NCBI GenBank assembly: GCA_003427395.1
Contig: BFEA01000018.1
Location: 6,012,043 to 6,049,380, forward strand
Reading direction: 5' to 3'
DNA length: 37,338 nt
From: Chara braunii
Lineage: Eukaryota; Streptophyta; Charophyceae; Charales; Characeae
Shown here: in pieces, positions 29,561 to 37,338 of the stretch
How positions within the stretch are numbered: position 1 is the first letter of the stretch
How the letters are laid out: each line of letters begins with the position of its first letter
Program-made: the position numbers and the translations under genes
The notes under the pieces: generated by a model
Told to the model about the DNA's origin: nothing
Database searches by the model: none
The model's input: the letters and a program-made list of their open reading frames with translations, nothing else

Positions 29561-29567
29561 CTGGGCT

Positions 29568-29690
29568 TAGACTATCTCCTTCTTTAATGGCATTATAACT
29601 ACCAAAAACCACAATTCGTACACTCTCATTTTTTACATTATGTGTCATTGCTTTAACACCACGAGAAAATTCGACGGTGTGTATCCAACT
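29568..29690 (-). pseudogene. atp1: Mitochondrial atp1 (ATP synthase alpha) fragment
   Basis: The minus strand encodes VEFSRGVKAMTHNVKNES followed by VRIVVFGSYNAIKEGDSL. This corresponds to the N-terminal beta-barrel segment of mitochondrial F1 alpha (VEFASGVKG...NxxVGIVVFGSDTAIKEGD). The plastid homologue differs clearly in this part, so the source is mitochondrial. Only about 40 residues remain, and the upstream sequence (29691-29985) is AT-rich without further recognisable coding. It is a mitochondrial DNA fragment in the nucleus (NUMT), or a chimeric join in the assembly. Confidence 0.75.
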
Positions 29691-29985
29691 ATATCGGAAA
29701 AACGTTCATTTACATTATTTGGATGGATCGATCCCAAGGGATGTCTTGTGTTGATTTGATAAGTATTAGCAAGAGGATCCCTTAGATATTATGAAAAAAA
29801 GTAGATAAAAGATATGAAAATAATTTTAACAAGTAGGTCAACAATCAATTTGTTTCGTAAAAAAATAAAACACATACTTTTGTCAGATCAATGCAAGGCA
29901 ATTATTTTAGGATGTCTTCTGGTGAATGGTTTACTCAAAATATTCAATAAAAATTGCATGATTTTTTATTCGATATAGCATTAAG
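29691..29985. other. AT-rich, probably organelle-derived, no gene recognised
   Basis: A/T-rich sequence continuing from the atp1-like fragment up to the left pseudo-LTR of the Penelope-like element. I recognise no coding in it. Its composition fits mtDNA. Confidence 0.35.
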
Positions 29986-30429
29986 CATTAAAACAACATG
30001 CACATGAGCATTATGCAAATGGCATAACACACCAAAACAACATAATAGCAGTAAGCAAAACTAGCCGCAAATATCATATTATTCGTAGCATGGTTGCTCG
30101 TGACAACGTCATGAAGCACAACTAAAGCAGAAATCATATCGTTTATAATATGGTTGTTCAAGACAACGTCAGAAGCATAGCTAAATGTCAGTGCGGAGCG
30201 GACACCACCATCACCCACCCCAACCATCTCTCTGATCGCCTCCTGTCCGCTATTGACTCCAGGCGCACAAGGTGCAAAGGAAGTTAAACCGACAGTCTTT
30301 GAGGTAGATGTGTGCAAAGCCCTTTCGCCTATTGTACGTTCATGACAAATTTCATCGAACCGGCACCACTAGACCCTGGGCCTATAGGCTGGTCCCGTCT
30401 CTGTAGCAGCTCGAATCCCTGGTTATCCT
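29986..30429 (-). repeat. Pseudo-LTR of Penelope-like element, downstream copy
   Basis: From CATTAAAACAACATGCACAT to CTCGAATCCCTGGTTATCC it aligns in direct orientation with 34796-35290. Inside are two diverged units of about 60 bases (ATCATAT...GTAGCATGGTTGCTC-(G/A)-TGACAA). It lacks about 45 bases that the other copy has before TTTCGCCTA. Confidence 0.85.
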
Positions 30430-30658
30430 AGTCTATCTCCCCTTCTACCTACACACAAACCGATTCCCTAATTATCTTCCACACATATTTCTTATCTCTG
30501 ACGAAATTACAGATTGCCTGCCGAAACAGTTCATCCGAATAATTTATTCTTCAAAGTTTCATTCGCATCGCTATAACAACTCTAACCATGCCAGAACCAG
30601 TCATGGAGTAGTGATGGATGCCATTTTTGCCTTTTTTCTTGTCCATGACTCGCAATCT

Positions 30659-30737
30659 TGGAATGTTTGGAATGTTGAGTCACCTGGAATGTTTGGAATG
30701 TTGAGTCACCTGGAATGTTTGGAATGTTGAGTCACCT
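30659..30737. repeat. Three tandem 26-bp units
   Basis: The unit TGGAATGTTTGGAATGTTGA-GTCACC is repeated three times without visible change, between the end of the RT frame and the downstream pseudo-LTR of the Penelope-like element. Confidence 0.93.
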
Positions 30738-30829
30738 CCCTCTGATAGATTGACTTTGTTCTTCTTTGTTTGATGCCAGCTTAGGAAGGGAAGTTTATCC
30801 TCAACCATGAGTCAACATCCCATGAATTC

Positions 30830-31830
30830 TCACTCTCGTTTCTCCCCGTTTGTTCGTTTCAATGTCAAATTTGAGTCGTAGGAGGTCTCATACGTTTGCA
30901 GAATTTCCTTAGCCCGACTTCTCCACTTCAAACTCCTCTTAATATGTGCCACAAACACCAACGCATCGTCTATAAATCTTATCCCTGCGATCAATTTCTT
31001 TTGGCTTTCGAATGTTAGCAGAAAATCCCATTCGGATTTTGCACACATCAGGTAGGCCAAAGGAGGGCTTGAGGATTTCCCCATTGGGATTTCTCGAAAT
31101 CTGCCGCAAGATGATTCCTGGCGCGATCGTAAAACAGTTTCTGAGGTCGTAATTGACATAGTCCAGAATGATTGAAAAACTTACAAACTTGTACCCGTCG
31201 ACATTTCGGCATGTGCTCATTTTTGCTTTTTTTCCTCTCACCTTCACGAACACTCCATGAAATTCTTTGATCTCGTATTACTACATACACCATTCGACCG
31301 CTCTCAGAATTGTTTCATGCGGTGGCCTAGTAAACATGTTCTTTATGTCATAGGACGCCCCTATCACTCCTATGTTCACACAACCTTTTCTCAATGCCCC
31401 AATCATCTTAGTCAATCTCGTCGTCATGAGGTGAATTGACTTCAAATTGAAATGTCCATTCGTAGAAAGATTGCAGAGGATACTATTCTAGCCTTGTGAA
31501 ATCTTTCGACATAATCGATTTCCTGGTTTATTAAATATCGGACATATTGGCCAGAATTTCGAAGTGTCTTTGTGTTTGGGAAGGGCATAAGCCCGCTCGA
31601 GTCTTCGCTCTTTCTTTCAACTCCCATATTTTGTGAAGTCAAGCTTTCGACATTCTCCCCCCATCTTTGCAATGATCTCACTCTCTTTTTTCTTCTTTAT
31701 CTGGTATCCCTCATTTTTGATGAAGGTGTTGTTTGTTCCTGCGGCGTATACTTCGGCACACATGACTAGTGTCTCCCCCGGGTTAATATCCAACAGGGTA
31801 CACACAAACCCATCCAACCTCGCTTCAATT
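30830..31830 (-). pseudogene. Penelope-type reverse transcriptase domain
   Basis: Minus-strand motifs in order: ALPKHKDTSKFWPICPIFNK (the Pro-Lys-His-Lys box typical of Penelope RTs), GASYDIKNMFTRPPHETILR (motif A with its catalytic Asp), AVEWCM, then EFHGVFVKVRG. Next come IPMGKSSSPPLAYLMCAKSE (motif B) and IRFIDDALVFVAH (motif C, IDD instead of the more common YIDD/YVDD). EFMGC and LMVEDKLPFL follow in the C-terminal part. This domain would copy element RNA using a nicked target as primer. A double stop after AVEWCM and two or more frameshifts inactivate it. The YDIKNMFT and IPMG boxes separate it from LTR-element and L1 RTs. Confidence 0.85.
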
Positions 31831-32930
31831 CAATGACAAAATTCATATTACCTGCACTCGTTTCCCTTGACTCATCCATACATGTCTTTGCCTTTTCTTC
31901 CGTAATCTCAACCACGCTCACATCGACGTTCAACCACTTAATCTTGTGGAAGGATGTTTAAACTTTAAATTTCCTCCCTCCACCTCTTTTCACAATCAAC
32001 TCTCCATTCTTTCGGAATATTTTTTGCATTATTCACGATCGTCGGGCATTCCTCCCATATACTTAGTCGAAAATGGATGTGTCCCTTTTCCTTAGGCGGG
32101 GACAATCCGGTGCATTTGCACCTAGCGAGTCCACTCGCCGCAAATCAGCAATGATTGTGGATGATCTCACCAATGTTTGGACCCCGTGTCCAGACTACTC
32201 GAGTTCGTCGCTTCACCATTTTCTTCATCGTACCATCGAGAGGTAGCCCGTCAATTTTCTGCTTCACTAACCTTGTCACTTTTCCCTTCTTCACTCGCTC
32301 CTCAAATCTCATCTTAGTATTCACACGCCCATTAATCTGTGCCCCAAAATTTTCCTTCACCACATCGGAAACCATCTTCTTAGTCCTCGATCGGCTTTTT
32401 TTGTCGAGAAGATCTTCGCAGCAGCGTAATAACGAGTCAGACCACTAATTTTTAATTTCTTCAACTTATCCTGCTTCTTCTTAAGCTTAAACATCCTTAC
32501 TAACTCTTCCTTCACCTTTAACGCCAATTGCGATGTTTCGATACAGTCTCAAACTTTTACTGCTCCTTCTTGCTTAGACATCTTCTTGCACCTTCTTAGT
32601 GGCCTGGTTCTCTTACCTATGTGTACCCTTGTTTCACCAAATAATCGTCTTACCACGTGATAATTGTCAGTTCATACTAACCCACCATTAGTCATCAACT
32701 TATTGTTTACCTTTTTCGTTCTTTGCCAAATTTTGAAACAAGCTAGCGATTCTTACAGTCTTGTCCGTGATTCCATCAACCTTTAAGGTAAGGACCTTAG
32801 TAGGTATGACCTTATCTGTCTTGTTCACGATACTTGGTGTGTAATCAATTCCTCCGCCTTCTTTCTGCCTCGGCCTCTTTTCTTCTTCCCCTTTCGTCGT
32901 CTGTTGTTCGTCCTCTATTTCTTCATTTTG
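31831..32930 (-). pseudogene. Linker between GIY-YIG and RT of the Penelope-like element
   Basis: The open part (32145-32375) encodes a basic stretch with GAQINGRVNTKMRFEERVKK and RTRVVWTRGPNIGEIIHNHC, continuing after a stop as CKCTGLSPPKEKGHIHFRLS. I read this as the N-terminal extension of the RT. The Cys-x-Cys and His could be a metal site, but that is a guess. Several stops occur. Confidence 0.5.
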
Positions 32931-33312
32931 TATTAAGAGAGGGGGACCAAGTCCTTATGATTGATTTCTCAACCGCCTCTAGTTCCTGTTTTCTATCGTT
33001 GGAGAACAGTGGTATGGCCACGGACTGTTCCACTCCAACCTTCTTTAGCCACGTGTATAAATTTGTCATCCTTTATCCCCTCTTCTTTTCTTCGTTTCTC
33101 GTGCCACGCGCTCTATCCATCTTGAGTGCTCAGTGCATTGTGCATTCGGTCATTCCAATATAGATCTGCATGTACCATAGCGACAATAACACATATACAC
33201 AACCGCCTGGTTTCGCCAATTCGAGGTTGTCTGTCGAGCACGCATCTCTCCAATACTCAAGGAACTTCTCATACCACGGAATCTGACCTTGTATCGCCAG
33301 CTCTATCACCAT
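32931..33312 (-). pseudogene. GIY-YIG endonuclease domain of the Penelope-like element
   Basis: The minus strand reads GGCVYVLLSLWYMQIYIGMT, the GIY...YIG signature (C-V-Y and Y-I-G). After RARGTRNEEKK and one stop come LYTWLKKVGVEQSVAIPLF and LEAVEKSIIRTWSPSLN. Glu in VEKSIIRTW sits where the family's metal-binding Glu lies, and a terminal SLN is usual. The first residues (IQGQIPWYEKFLEYW) are a lead-in helix. This nuclease makes the nick that primes reverse transcription. Stand-alone homing endonucleases also carry this fold, but the neighbouring SAP-like motif and RT on the same strand argue for Penelope. Confidence 0.8.
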
Positions 33313-33343
33313 CGCCCGTATTCGCCCCTCTTTTGTCTCCTCA

Positions 33344-33883
33344 TCACACCCGATCCGATCCTAGGTTTCGGAGCTTATCGATTTCTCTCCACATGCGTCG
33401 AACGCACCACTCCAAGTCTTCGTCATCTTCGTCATAGTCAGTATCCTCCTCCGAGTCCTTCGTGTGTTCGGTGGTTGGTTTTGGTCGTATCGATCTTGAC
33501 GACCTTGGTATTATCGGAGCTGCCTTTGGAGATTCTGGCAAGGGCACATTGATGGGATCATATGACTTCAATAGTCCCTTGGTTACCCACCACTAGATAG
33601 CTATATCTCCCTTAACATAGTCTATCCTCTCGTTGTTACATACTTCCTTCAGCTCGTCGACAGTTAACGCTTCAAGTAAGTCGTGACATTCTCCTTCGTA
33701 CTTATCCCGGTCTCCTGGTCCACATTCTGTAGACACGTGTTTCATGCTTAGTGACAACTTTCCAACCGGTGCTAGAATCTTCGATGTTGACACCGTCTTC
33801 CCCGCTTCGTAGCTCCGAATCTCCTCGATTCTTGATCTTGCTTCAGATCCCAATCCACGTCTTATACCCCTAGCATCCGCCAT
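33344..33883 (-). pseudogene. SAP-like domain and acidic linker of the Penelope-like element
   Basis: One reading frame with a single TAG (33593-33595). The segment LLEALTVDELKEVCNNERID followed by YVKGDIAI has the SAP pattern (L-T-V-x-E-L-K-x-x-C then a basic residue and Gly), a small helix-loop-helix that binds AT-rich DNA. A charged head precedes it (EARSRIEEIRSYEAGKTVST). After the stop, TKGLLKSYDPINVPLPESPK leads to an acidic run (DSEEDTDYDEDDEDLEW). SAP assignment is by eye from a short motif. Confidence 0.65.
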
Positions 33884-33892
33884 GAAACCAGT

Positions 33893-34323
33893 TCATTGTC
33901 CTTTCGTTGGTGTGGTAAGTGGTGGACTACTCGCCATCTGCTTCTCCGGATCCCGTCTCCTCTTGTCATGAATGTTTATCCTAGTCGGCCGTCTTCGTAG
34001 TAATAGGAGCCTGGTGTCCTTTTCGACTTCTAAACTCGGTTGCATGGTAATTTCTCTCCTCAACCGTTCTTTTTCTTTTTCCACTGTTTCACCCCGCTCA
34101 TTAACCTTTGTCTTCCTTTTCTCCCGCTTCGAGTTCCCATATTTTTCACCACTTCCCCATTCCACGCGTACCAGTCGCAGAAGTCTCGCATCGCATTCAT
34201 CTTCGTATCTCTTTCGTTCCAACCGTTCATGTATCTTCCTCTCCCGTTCCAAGTGTATCTCCTACGCCTTCCTTTCTTGCTGATTTCTAATTTCTTGCTT
34301 CTTTCTTGCTCGTCTCTCTTCAA
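33893..34323 (-). pseudogene. Basic charged coiled-coil segment of the Penelope-like element
   Basis: Two overlapping frames: 33893-34252, in the same frame as the SAP segment, and 34060-34323. The first reads MERERKIHERLERKRYEDEC, then RETVEKEKERLRREITMQPS. High Arg/Glu content with heptad-like spacing suggests a coiled coil, comparable to a Gag-like or nucleic-acid-binding ORF1 region. A frameshift near 34250-34320 separates it from the zinc knuckle. Confidence 0.65.
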
Positions 34324-34577
34324 CTAACTCCATAAAATACTCTCGCATAAGCTTGTAAGTATACATTGATCCACAACGGTTCGTTAGACTTTGCTGATAG
34401 ACTTCGTGGATGCTCCTCTGGTGTTGTTATCACCCATCCTTGTCGCGGTTTTGGCGGTGGTGGCACAAAGTTCAGTCCACGAGTTTTCGCATCATGATAC
34501 TCCTCGCATATGCTTGCGAAGTGATCTGCCTCTCCGCACTCATAACACGTTTTTCCAAGCATTGGATGGACTATCAC
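34320..34577 (-). pseudogene. CCHC zinc knuckle at the N-terminus of the Penelope-like element
   Basis: HPMLGKTCYECGEADHFASI followed by C gives C-x2-C-x4-H-x4-C. It is followed by a Pro-rich FVPPPPKPRQGW. Upstream on the same strand (about 34580-34650) a Ser/Gly-rich start MSRSSGSGGMRGTGGSSGQP can be read in another frame, suggesting the true N-terminus lies there. CCHC knuckles usually bind single-stranded nucleic acid, and one at the front of a Penelope-like protein is unusual. Confidence 0.75.
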
Positions 34578-34795
34578 TAGACGGGTGGTTGCCCACTGCT
34601 CCCACCCGTCCCCCTCATTCCACCCGAACCACTCGACCGGCTCATATTTTTCATAAGTCGCACTCCGTCCGCCTCAAGCTTTCTTTCACAATCGCAATAG
34701 ACTCACAATCTCCGTCACAGTTTCCTCCTAAGTAATACCGCATCCGCCACCCACTCCAGGTTTATTTCCTAGCAGGTTATGGTTCTGATGAGAAA

Positions 34796-35290
34796 CATTA
34801 AAACAACATGCACATGAGCATCATGCAAATAACATAACGCACCAAGACAACATAGTAGCTCTAAGCAAAATTAGTAGCATCTATCATATCGTCCGTAGCA
34901 TGGTTGCTCATGACAATGTCATGAATCACAATTAAAGCAGATTATCGTCCGTAGCATGGTTGCTCATGACAACATCATGAAGCACATGTAAATGTCAGTT
35001 CGGACACCACCATCACCCACCCTAACCATCCCTCTAACCACCTCCCTTCCACTACTGATTGCATACACACAAGGTGTGAAGGAAGTCAGACTGTCAACTT
35101 TTGTCTATTAATACCTATTGACATGTACATCAAAGGTTGTTGTTTGTATTTTCTGCCTTTCGCCTACTGTCCGCTCAGGACCAAATTTCATCGAATTGGC
35201 ACCACCTGACCCTGGGCCTACTGGAACTCAAACTGTTCCAACCGGCCAGGATGGTCTTGTCTCTGTAGCAGTTCGAAACCCAATTTATCC
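34796..35290 (-). repeat. Pseudo-LTR of Penelope-like element, upstream copy
   Basis: Direct-repeat partner of 29986-30429. The internal unit of about 57 bases ending GTAGCATGGTTGCTCATGAC is present twice (about 34900 and 34955). It shares CCAAATTTCATCGAA-TGGCACCAC and CTGACCCTGGGCCTA with the other copy. Confidence 0.85.
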
Positions 35291-35668
35291 ATTCGACATA
35301 ACCAACTTCAATAATAATATTTTTTATGGAAGACAAGCAATATGTATAGTTCAGGTCTTATTTTCGTTTTTTCGGCACTAGATGTATCTTTATTTATATT
35401 TTTAGTTAGAATGGTTTCTTACAAACAGTTCCAATGGATGCTTTATTAATTATCTTTCTTATCTTTGAAGTTTTCATATTAGATCTGTTAACTATTTTGT
35501 CTTGAGAAATTTGTTAAATAAAGTATAAAATATAGGTAATTTTATCACAACATAAATAGGTAAAACAGATAAAAATTGAAACCAAATGTCTCGAGGAGTT
35601 AAAAAAGCTGCTATTAAGACTGAGAAAGAGAAAAGAACGATGATTTTTTTACAGGTTTTTACTTAAAT

Positions 35669-35890
35669 ATGTAACGAGAAATATAGAAAATGTTTGGTGT
35701 GTATTTTTCCAACCATCCTGATTTACGTCGTATATTAACAAATTATGGTTTTGAGGGTCATCCGTTAAGAAAAGACTTTCCCTCAAGTGGATATGTAGAA
35801 GTACGATACGATGATTAACAGAAATGTGTGATTTATGAGCCTATTGGGATGATTTAAAAATTTTGTTATTTTGATTTCTCGAGTCCTTGG
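35669..35890 (+). pseudogene. nad9: Mitochondrial nad9 fragment with stop codons
   Basis: Frame from 35669: after a degenerate M-stop-REI-stop-K (family WERETWD) comes [20 protein letters not shown], then [20 protein letters not shown], then DD-stop, EPIGMI-stop, and FCYFDFSSPW. This is the C-terminal half of NADH dehydrogenase subunit 9 of complex I, including the [18 protein letters not shown] signature. The stops sit where the family has Trp and Gln (TGG to TAG, CAA to TAA), the pattern left by C-to-T/G-to-A change. The N-terminal half is absent. A nuclear mitochondrial insert is the simplest explanation. Stop-correcting RNA editing in a living mitochondrial gene is less likely because residues between the stops have also drifted. 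Confidence 0.88.
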
Positions 35891-36041
35891 GTCTCTTTGA
35901 CGTTGTAAGTTGTTGTTTAGTCACCGGTCCCCCAATCAATATCAATAGATGGGTAATCAACTCTCATATGGTTAACATCTATCGATTTGGACCTTACCAT
36001 TTAGTTTCAGTGGCAGGCATGAAGTACAACAAAAAACGTAC

Positions 36042-36367
36042 GTTCAAGCGCTTGCCGACGTATAGTATAATATAAATTATGGGTTGTTGGAACACTGGAT
36101 TCGTGAAAACCAAACAAAACAAAAAAAAACTCACATTTTTTATTGAACAAAAAATGAGAAGTCAAACTGTTATTTTTTACACAAAAACAGAGTGTTTTTA
36201 TCCGTTTTTCGATAAAGGAGGCAACAAATCAGTTGAAAAGCCAAACATTCTTCAAAATGTGTAAGAAAAACTTTTCCTGCAAAATCCTCTTATATAACTA
36301 TAAGTCATTCTTAGTAGATTGGCAAAAAGCGGAGCTTAAACAAGACAATTTTTAAGGACTACACGCT
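36042..36367. repeat. AT-rich 326-bp segment, copy A1
   Basis: From GTTCAAGCGCTTGCCGACGT to GGACTACACGCT. It appears identical in length and sequence to 36406-36731. An open frame of 61 codons starts MGCWNTGFVKTKQNK and ends FFDKGGNKSVEKPNILQNV. I cannot assign it, but its composition and position next to nad9 suggest mitochondrial origin. Confidence 0.9.
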
Positions 36368-36405
36368 CTGTCTCTTATACACATCTAGATGTGTATAAGA
36401 GACAG
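36368..36405. other. Nextera mate-pair junction adapter (synthetic sequence)
   Basis: CTGTCTCTTATACACATCT (36368-36386) is followed directly by its reverse complement AGATGTGTATAAGAGACAG (36387-36405). These are the 19-bp Tn5 mosaic ends joined head to head, exactly the junction made in Nextera mate-pair libraries. It is not genomic DNA. It sits between two identical-looking 326-bp copies. Confidence 0.98.
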
Positions 36406-36731
36406 GTTCAAGCGCTTGCCGACGTATAGTATAATATAAATTATGGGTTGTTGGAACACTGGATTCGTGAAAACCAAACAAAACAAAAAAAAACTCACAT
36501 TTTTTATTGAACAAAAAATGAGAAGTCAAACTGTTATTTTTTACACAAAAACAGAGTGTTTTTATCCGTTTTTCGATAAAGGAGGCAACAAATCAGTTGA
36601 AAAGCCAAACATTCTTCAAAATGTGTAAGAAAAACTTTTCCTGCAAAATCCTCTTATATAACTATAAGTCATTCTTAGTAGATTGGCAAAAAGCGGAGCT
36701 TAAACAAGACAATTTTTAAGGACTACACGCT
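36406..36731. repeat. AT-rich 326-bp segment, copy A2 (artefactual duplicate)
   Basis: Same sequence and length as A1 (36042-36367), resuming immediately after the adapter. After GGACTACACGCT it runs into different, GC-richer sequence (TGGGGACCGGATTCACGG). The duplication is best explained by an untrimmed mate-pair read used in scaffolding or gap filling. Confidence 0.92.
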
Positions 36732-36973
36732 TGGGGACCGGATTCACGGTCGAGGCCGTACAACTGACTATTTTCGCGGCCGCACAACATGCAGGCGGAG
36801 CCAGGCGCCCAAAATCGAGGTGTGCGCATCACCTGCCCATGGAGTCCTCCGCAAGAATTAACTAAAAAAAAAAAAAGTAAAATGTGGGGGGGGGTATTTT
36901 CAGATGGGTAAAAAAAAATGATAATAACCCCCAACAAAGGTAAGCATTTTCTTTTTTTTTTCCGACTGTGTGA

Positions 36974-36976
<3 letters not shown>
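36732..36976. other. No gene recognised
   Basis: GC-rich start, then homopolymer runs of A, G and T (36863-36962). No coding or RNA gene is seen. Confidence 0.4.

Positions 36977-37047
<71 letters not shown>
36977..37047. repeat. (TC)n(AC)n compound microsatellite
   Basis: About 15 TC units followed by about 20 AC units. Minus-strand Val-Cys and Arg-Glu repeat frames crossing it are not genes. Confidence 0.96.
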
Positions 37048-37053
<6 letters not shown>

Positions 37054-37102
37054 CACAAAGACAATAAAAAAAATAGAAAACAAACAAACAAGTGTGGAAG
37101 AA

Positions 37103-37338
37103 ACGTATAGTATAATATAAATTATGGGTTGTTGGAACACTGGATTCGTGAAAACCAAACAAAACAAAAAAAACCTCACATTTTTTATTGAACAAAAAAT
37201 GAGAAGTCAAACTGTTATTTTTTACACAAAAGAGTGTTTTTAACCGTTTTTCGATAAAGGAGGCAACAAATCAGTTGAAAAGCCAAACATTCTTCAAAAT
37301 GTGTAAGAAAAACTTTTCCTGCAAAATCCTCTTATATA
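37103..37338. repeat. AT-rich segment, diverged copy A3 (partial)
   Basis: From ACGTATAGTATAATATAAAT to the window end it follows A1/A2 but with differences: AAAAAAAACCTC for AAAAAAAAACTC, ACACAAAAGAG for ACACAAAAACAGAG, and TAACCG for TATCCG. It is therefore a separate copy or a low-quality assembly of the same locus, not an exact duplicate. Confidence 0.85.

Larger units (their letters stand above)
27027..29567 (-). mobile_element. Truncated second Ty3/gypsy chromovirus
   Basis: Pol of a second chromovirus on the minus strand: RT (about 28757-29560), RNase H (28415-28603), integrase (27640-28063) and chromodomain tail (27027-27130). It is the same lineage as the first element, because the chromodomain ends PKDDRWYTNDELMETA against PKEDRWFTQEELMKTA. 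Gag, protease and both LTRs are missing. The 5' side ends abruptly in the RT where mitochondrial atp1-like sequence starts at 29568. Many stops and frameshifts are present. Confidence 0.88.
29986..35290 (-). mobile_element. Penelope-like retroelement with N-terminal GIY-YIG (Chlamys-type), inactive
   Basis: About 5.3 kb on the minus strand. Direct repeats of about 450-495 bases lie at each end. Between them, in coding order, are a CCHC zinc knuckle, a long basic charged segment, a SAP-like motif, a GIY-YIG endonuclease and a Penelope-type reverse transcriptase. Canonical Penelope elements have the nuclease C-terminal. The permuted N-terminal order, sometimes with a SAP domain, is what I recall for the Chlamys group of green plants and algae. 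Direct-repeat ends (pseudo-LTRs) are also typical of Penelope-like elements. Stops and frameshifts break the frame in at least five places. Confidence 0.85.

Noticed and set aside
33130-33312. GIY-YIG as a free-standing homing endonuclease of an organellar intron
   Set aside because: It lies on the same strand between a SAP-like motif and a Penelope RT in a frame-related series, with no intron RNA around it.
29986-35290. LTR retrotransposon interpretation of the direct repeats
   Set aside because: The internal RT has Penelope-type boxes and there is a GIY-YIG nuclease. I found no protease, integrase, primer-binding site or polypurine tract, so pseudo-LTRs fit better.
36368-36405. Perfect 38-bp palindrome as a biological hairpin or transposon end
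   Set aside because: It is exactly the two 19-bp Tn5 mosaic ends of a Nextera mate-pair junction adapter.
36042-36731. Tandem duplication encoding the same 61-residue protein twice
   Set aside because: The two copies meet at a synthetic adapter and look identical, so the second is an assembly artefact.

Overview
This window looks like repeat-filled intergenic nuclear DNA of a green-lineage eukaryote. I found no intact host gene. The evidence for the lineage is: a plant-type chromovirus whose primer site matches plant initiator tRNA-Met, two U6 snRNA retropseudogenes, plant-style mitochondrial atp1 and nad9 fragments, a CCCTAAA-type telomere motif, and a Penelope-like element with the N-terminal GIY-YIG arrangement known from the green lineage. 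A charophyte such as Chara is my best guess, but this is an inference and not a database result.

Layout. 1-2459: a U6 pseudogene, a small foldback and one copy of a dispersed repeat. 2460-12162: a complete but dead Ty3/gypsy chromovirus on the minus strand, with two LTRs, primer site, polypurine tract, GTAC target duplication, gag, protease, RT, RNase H, integrase and chromodomain. 12163-15424: a tRNA-derived SINE with 22-bp target duplications, a group II intron maturase-like fragment and a second U6 retropseudogene with target duplications. 15425-20035: microsatellites, a 250-bp duplication, a purine-rich minisatellite island and three 87-bp tandem units. 20036-22310: several SINE-like elements, a 52-bp-arm hairpin and a 120-bp tandem duplication containing an assembly gap. 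23251-26075: a broken L1-type LINE, split by a foldback/MITE-like element. 27027-29567: a second, truncated chromovirus, also on the minus strand.

29568-36367: decayed mitochondrial atp1 and nad9 pieces lie on either side of a Penelope-like retroelement (29986-35290, minus strand). It has direct-repeat pseudo-LTRs and domain order CCHC knuckle, basic coiled coil, SAP-like, GIY-YIG nuclease, reverse transcriptase. This is the most interesting biological object in the window.

36042-37338: three copies of an AT-rich 326-bp segment. The first two are the same length, appear identical, and are separated by the exact 38-bp Nextera mate-pair junction adapter, so that part is an assembly artefact and not biology.

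Nothing here forms an operon or pathway. The genes are the internal genes of separate retroelements. Most carry stop codons or frameshifts, and several catalytic positions in the first chromovirus are changed, largely by C-to-T/G-to-A transitions.
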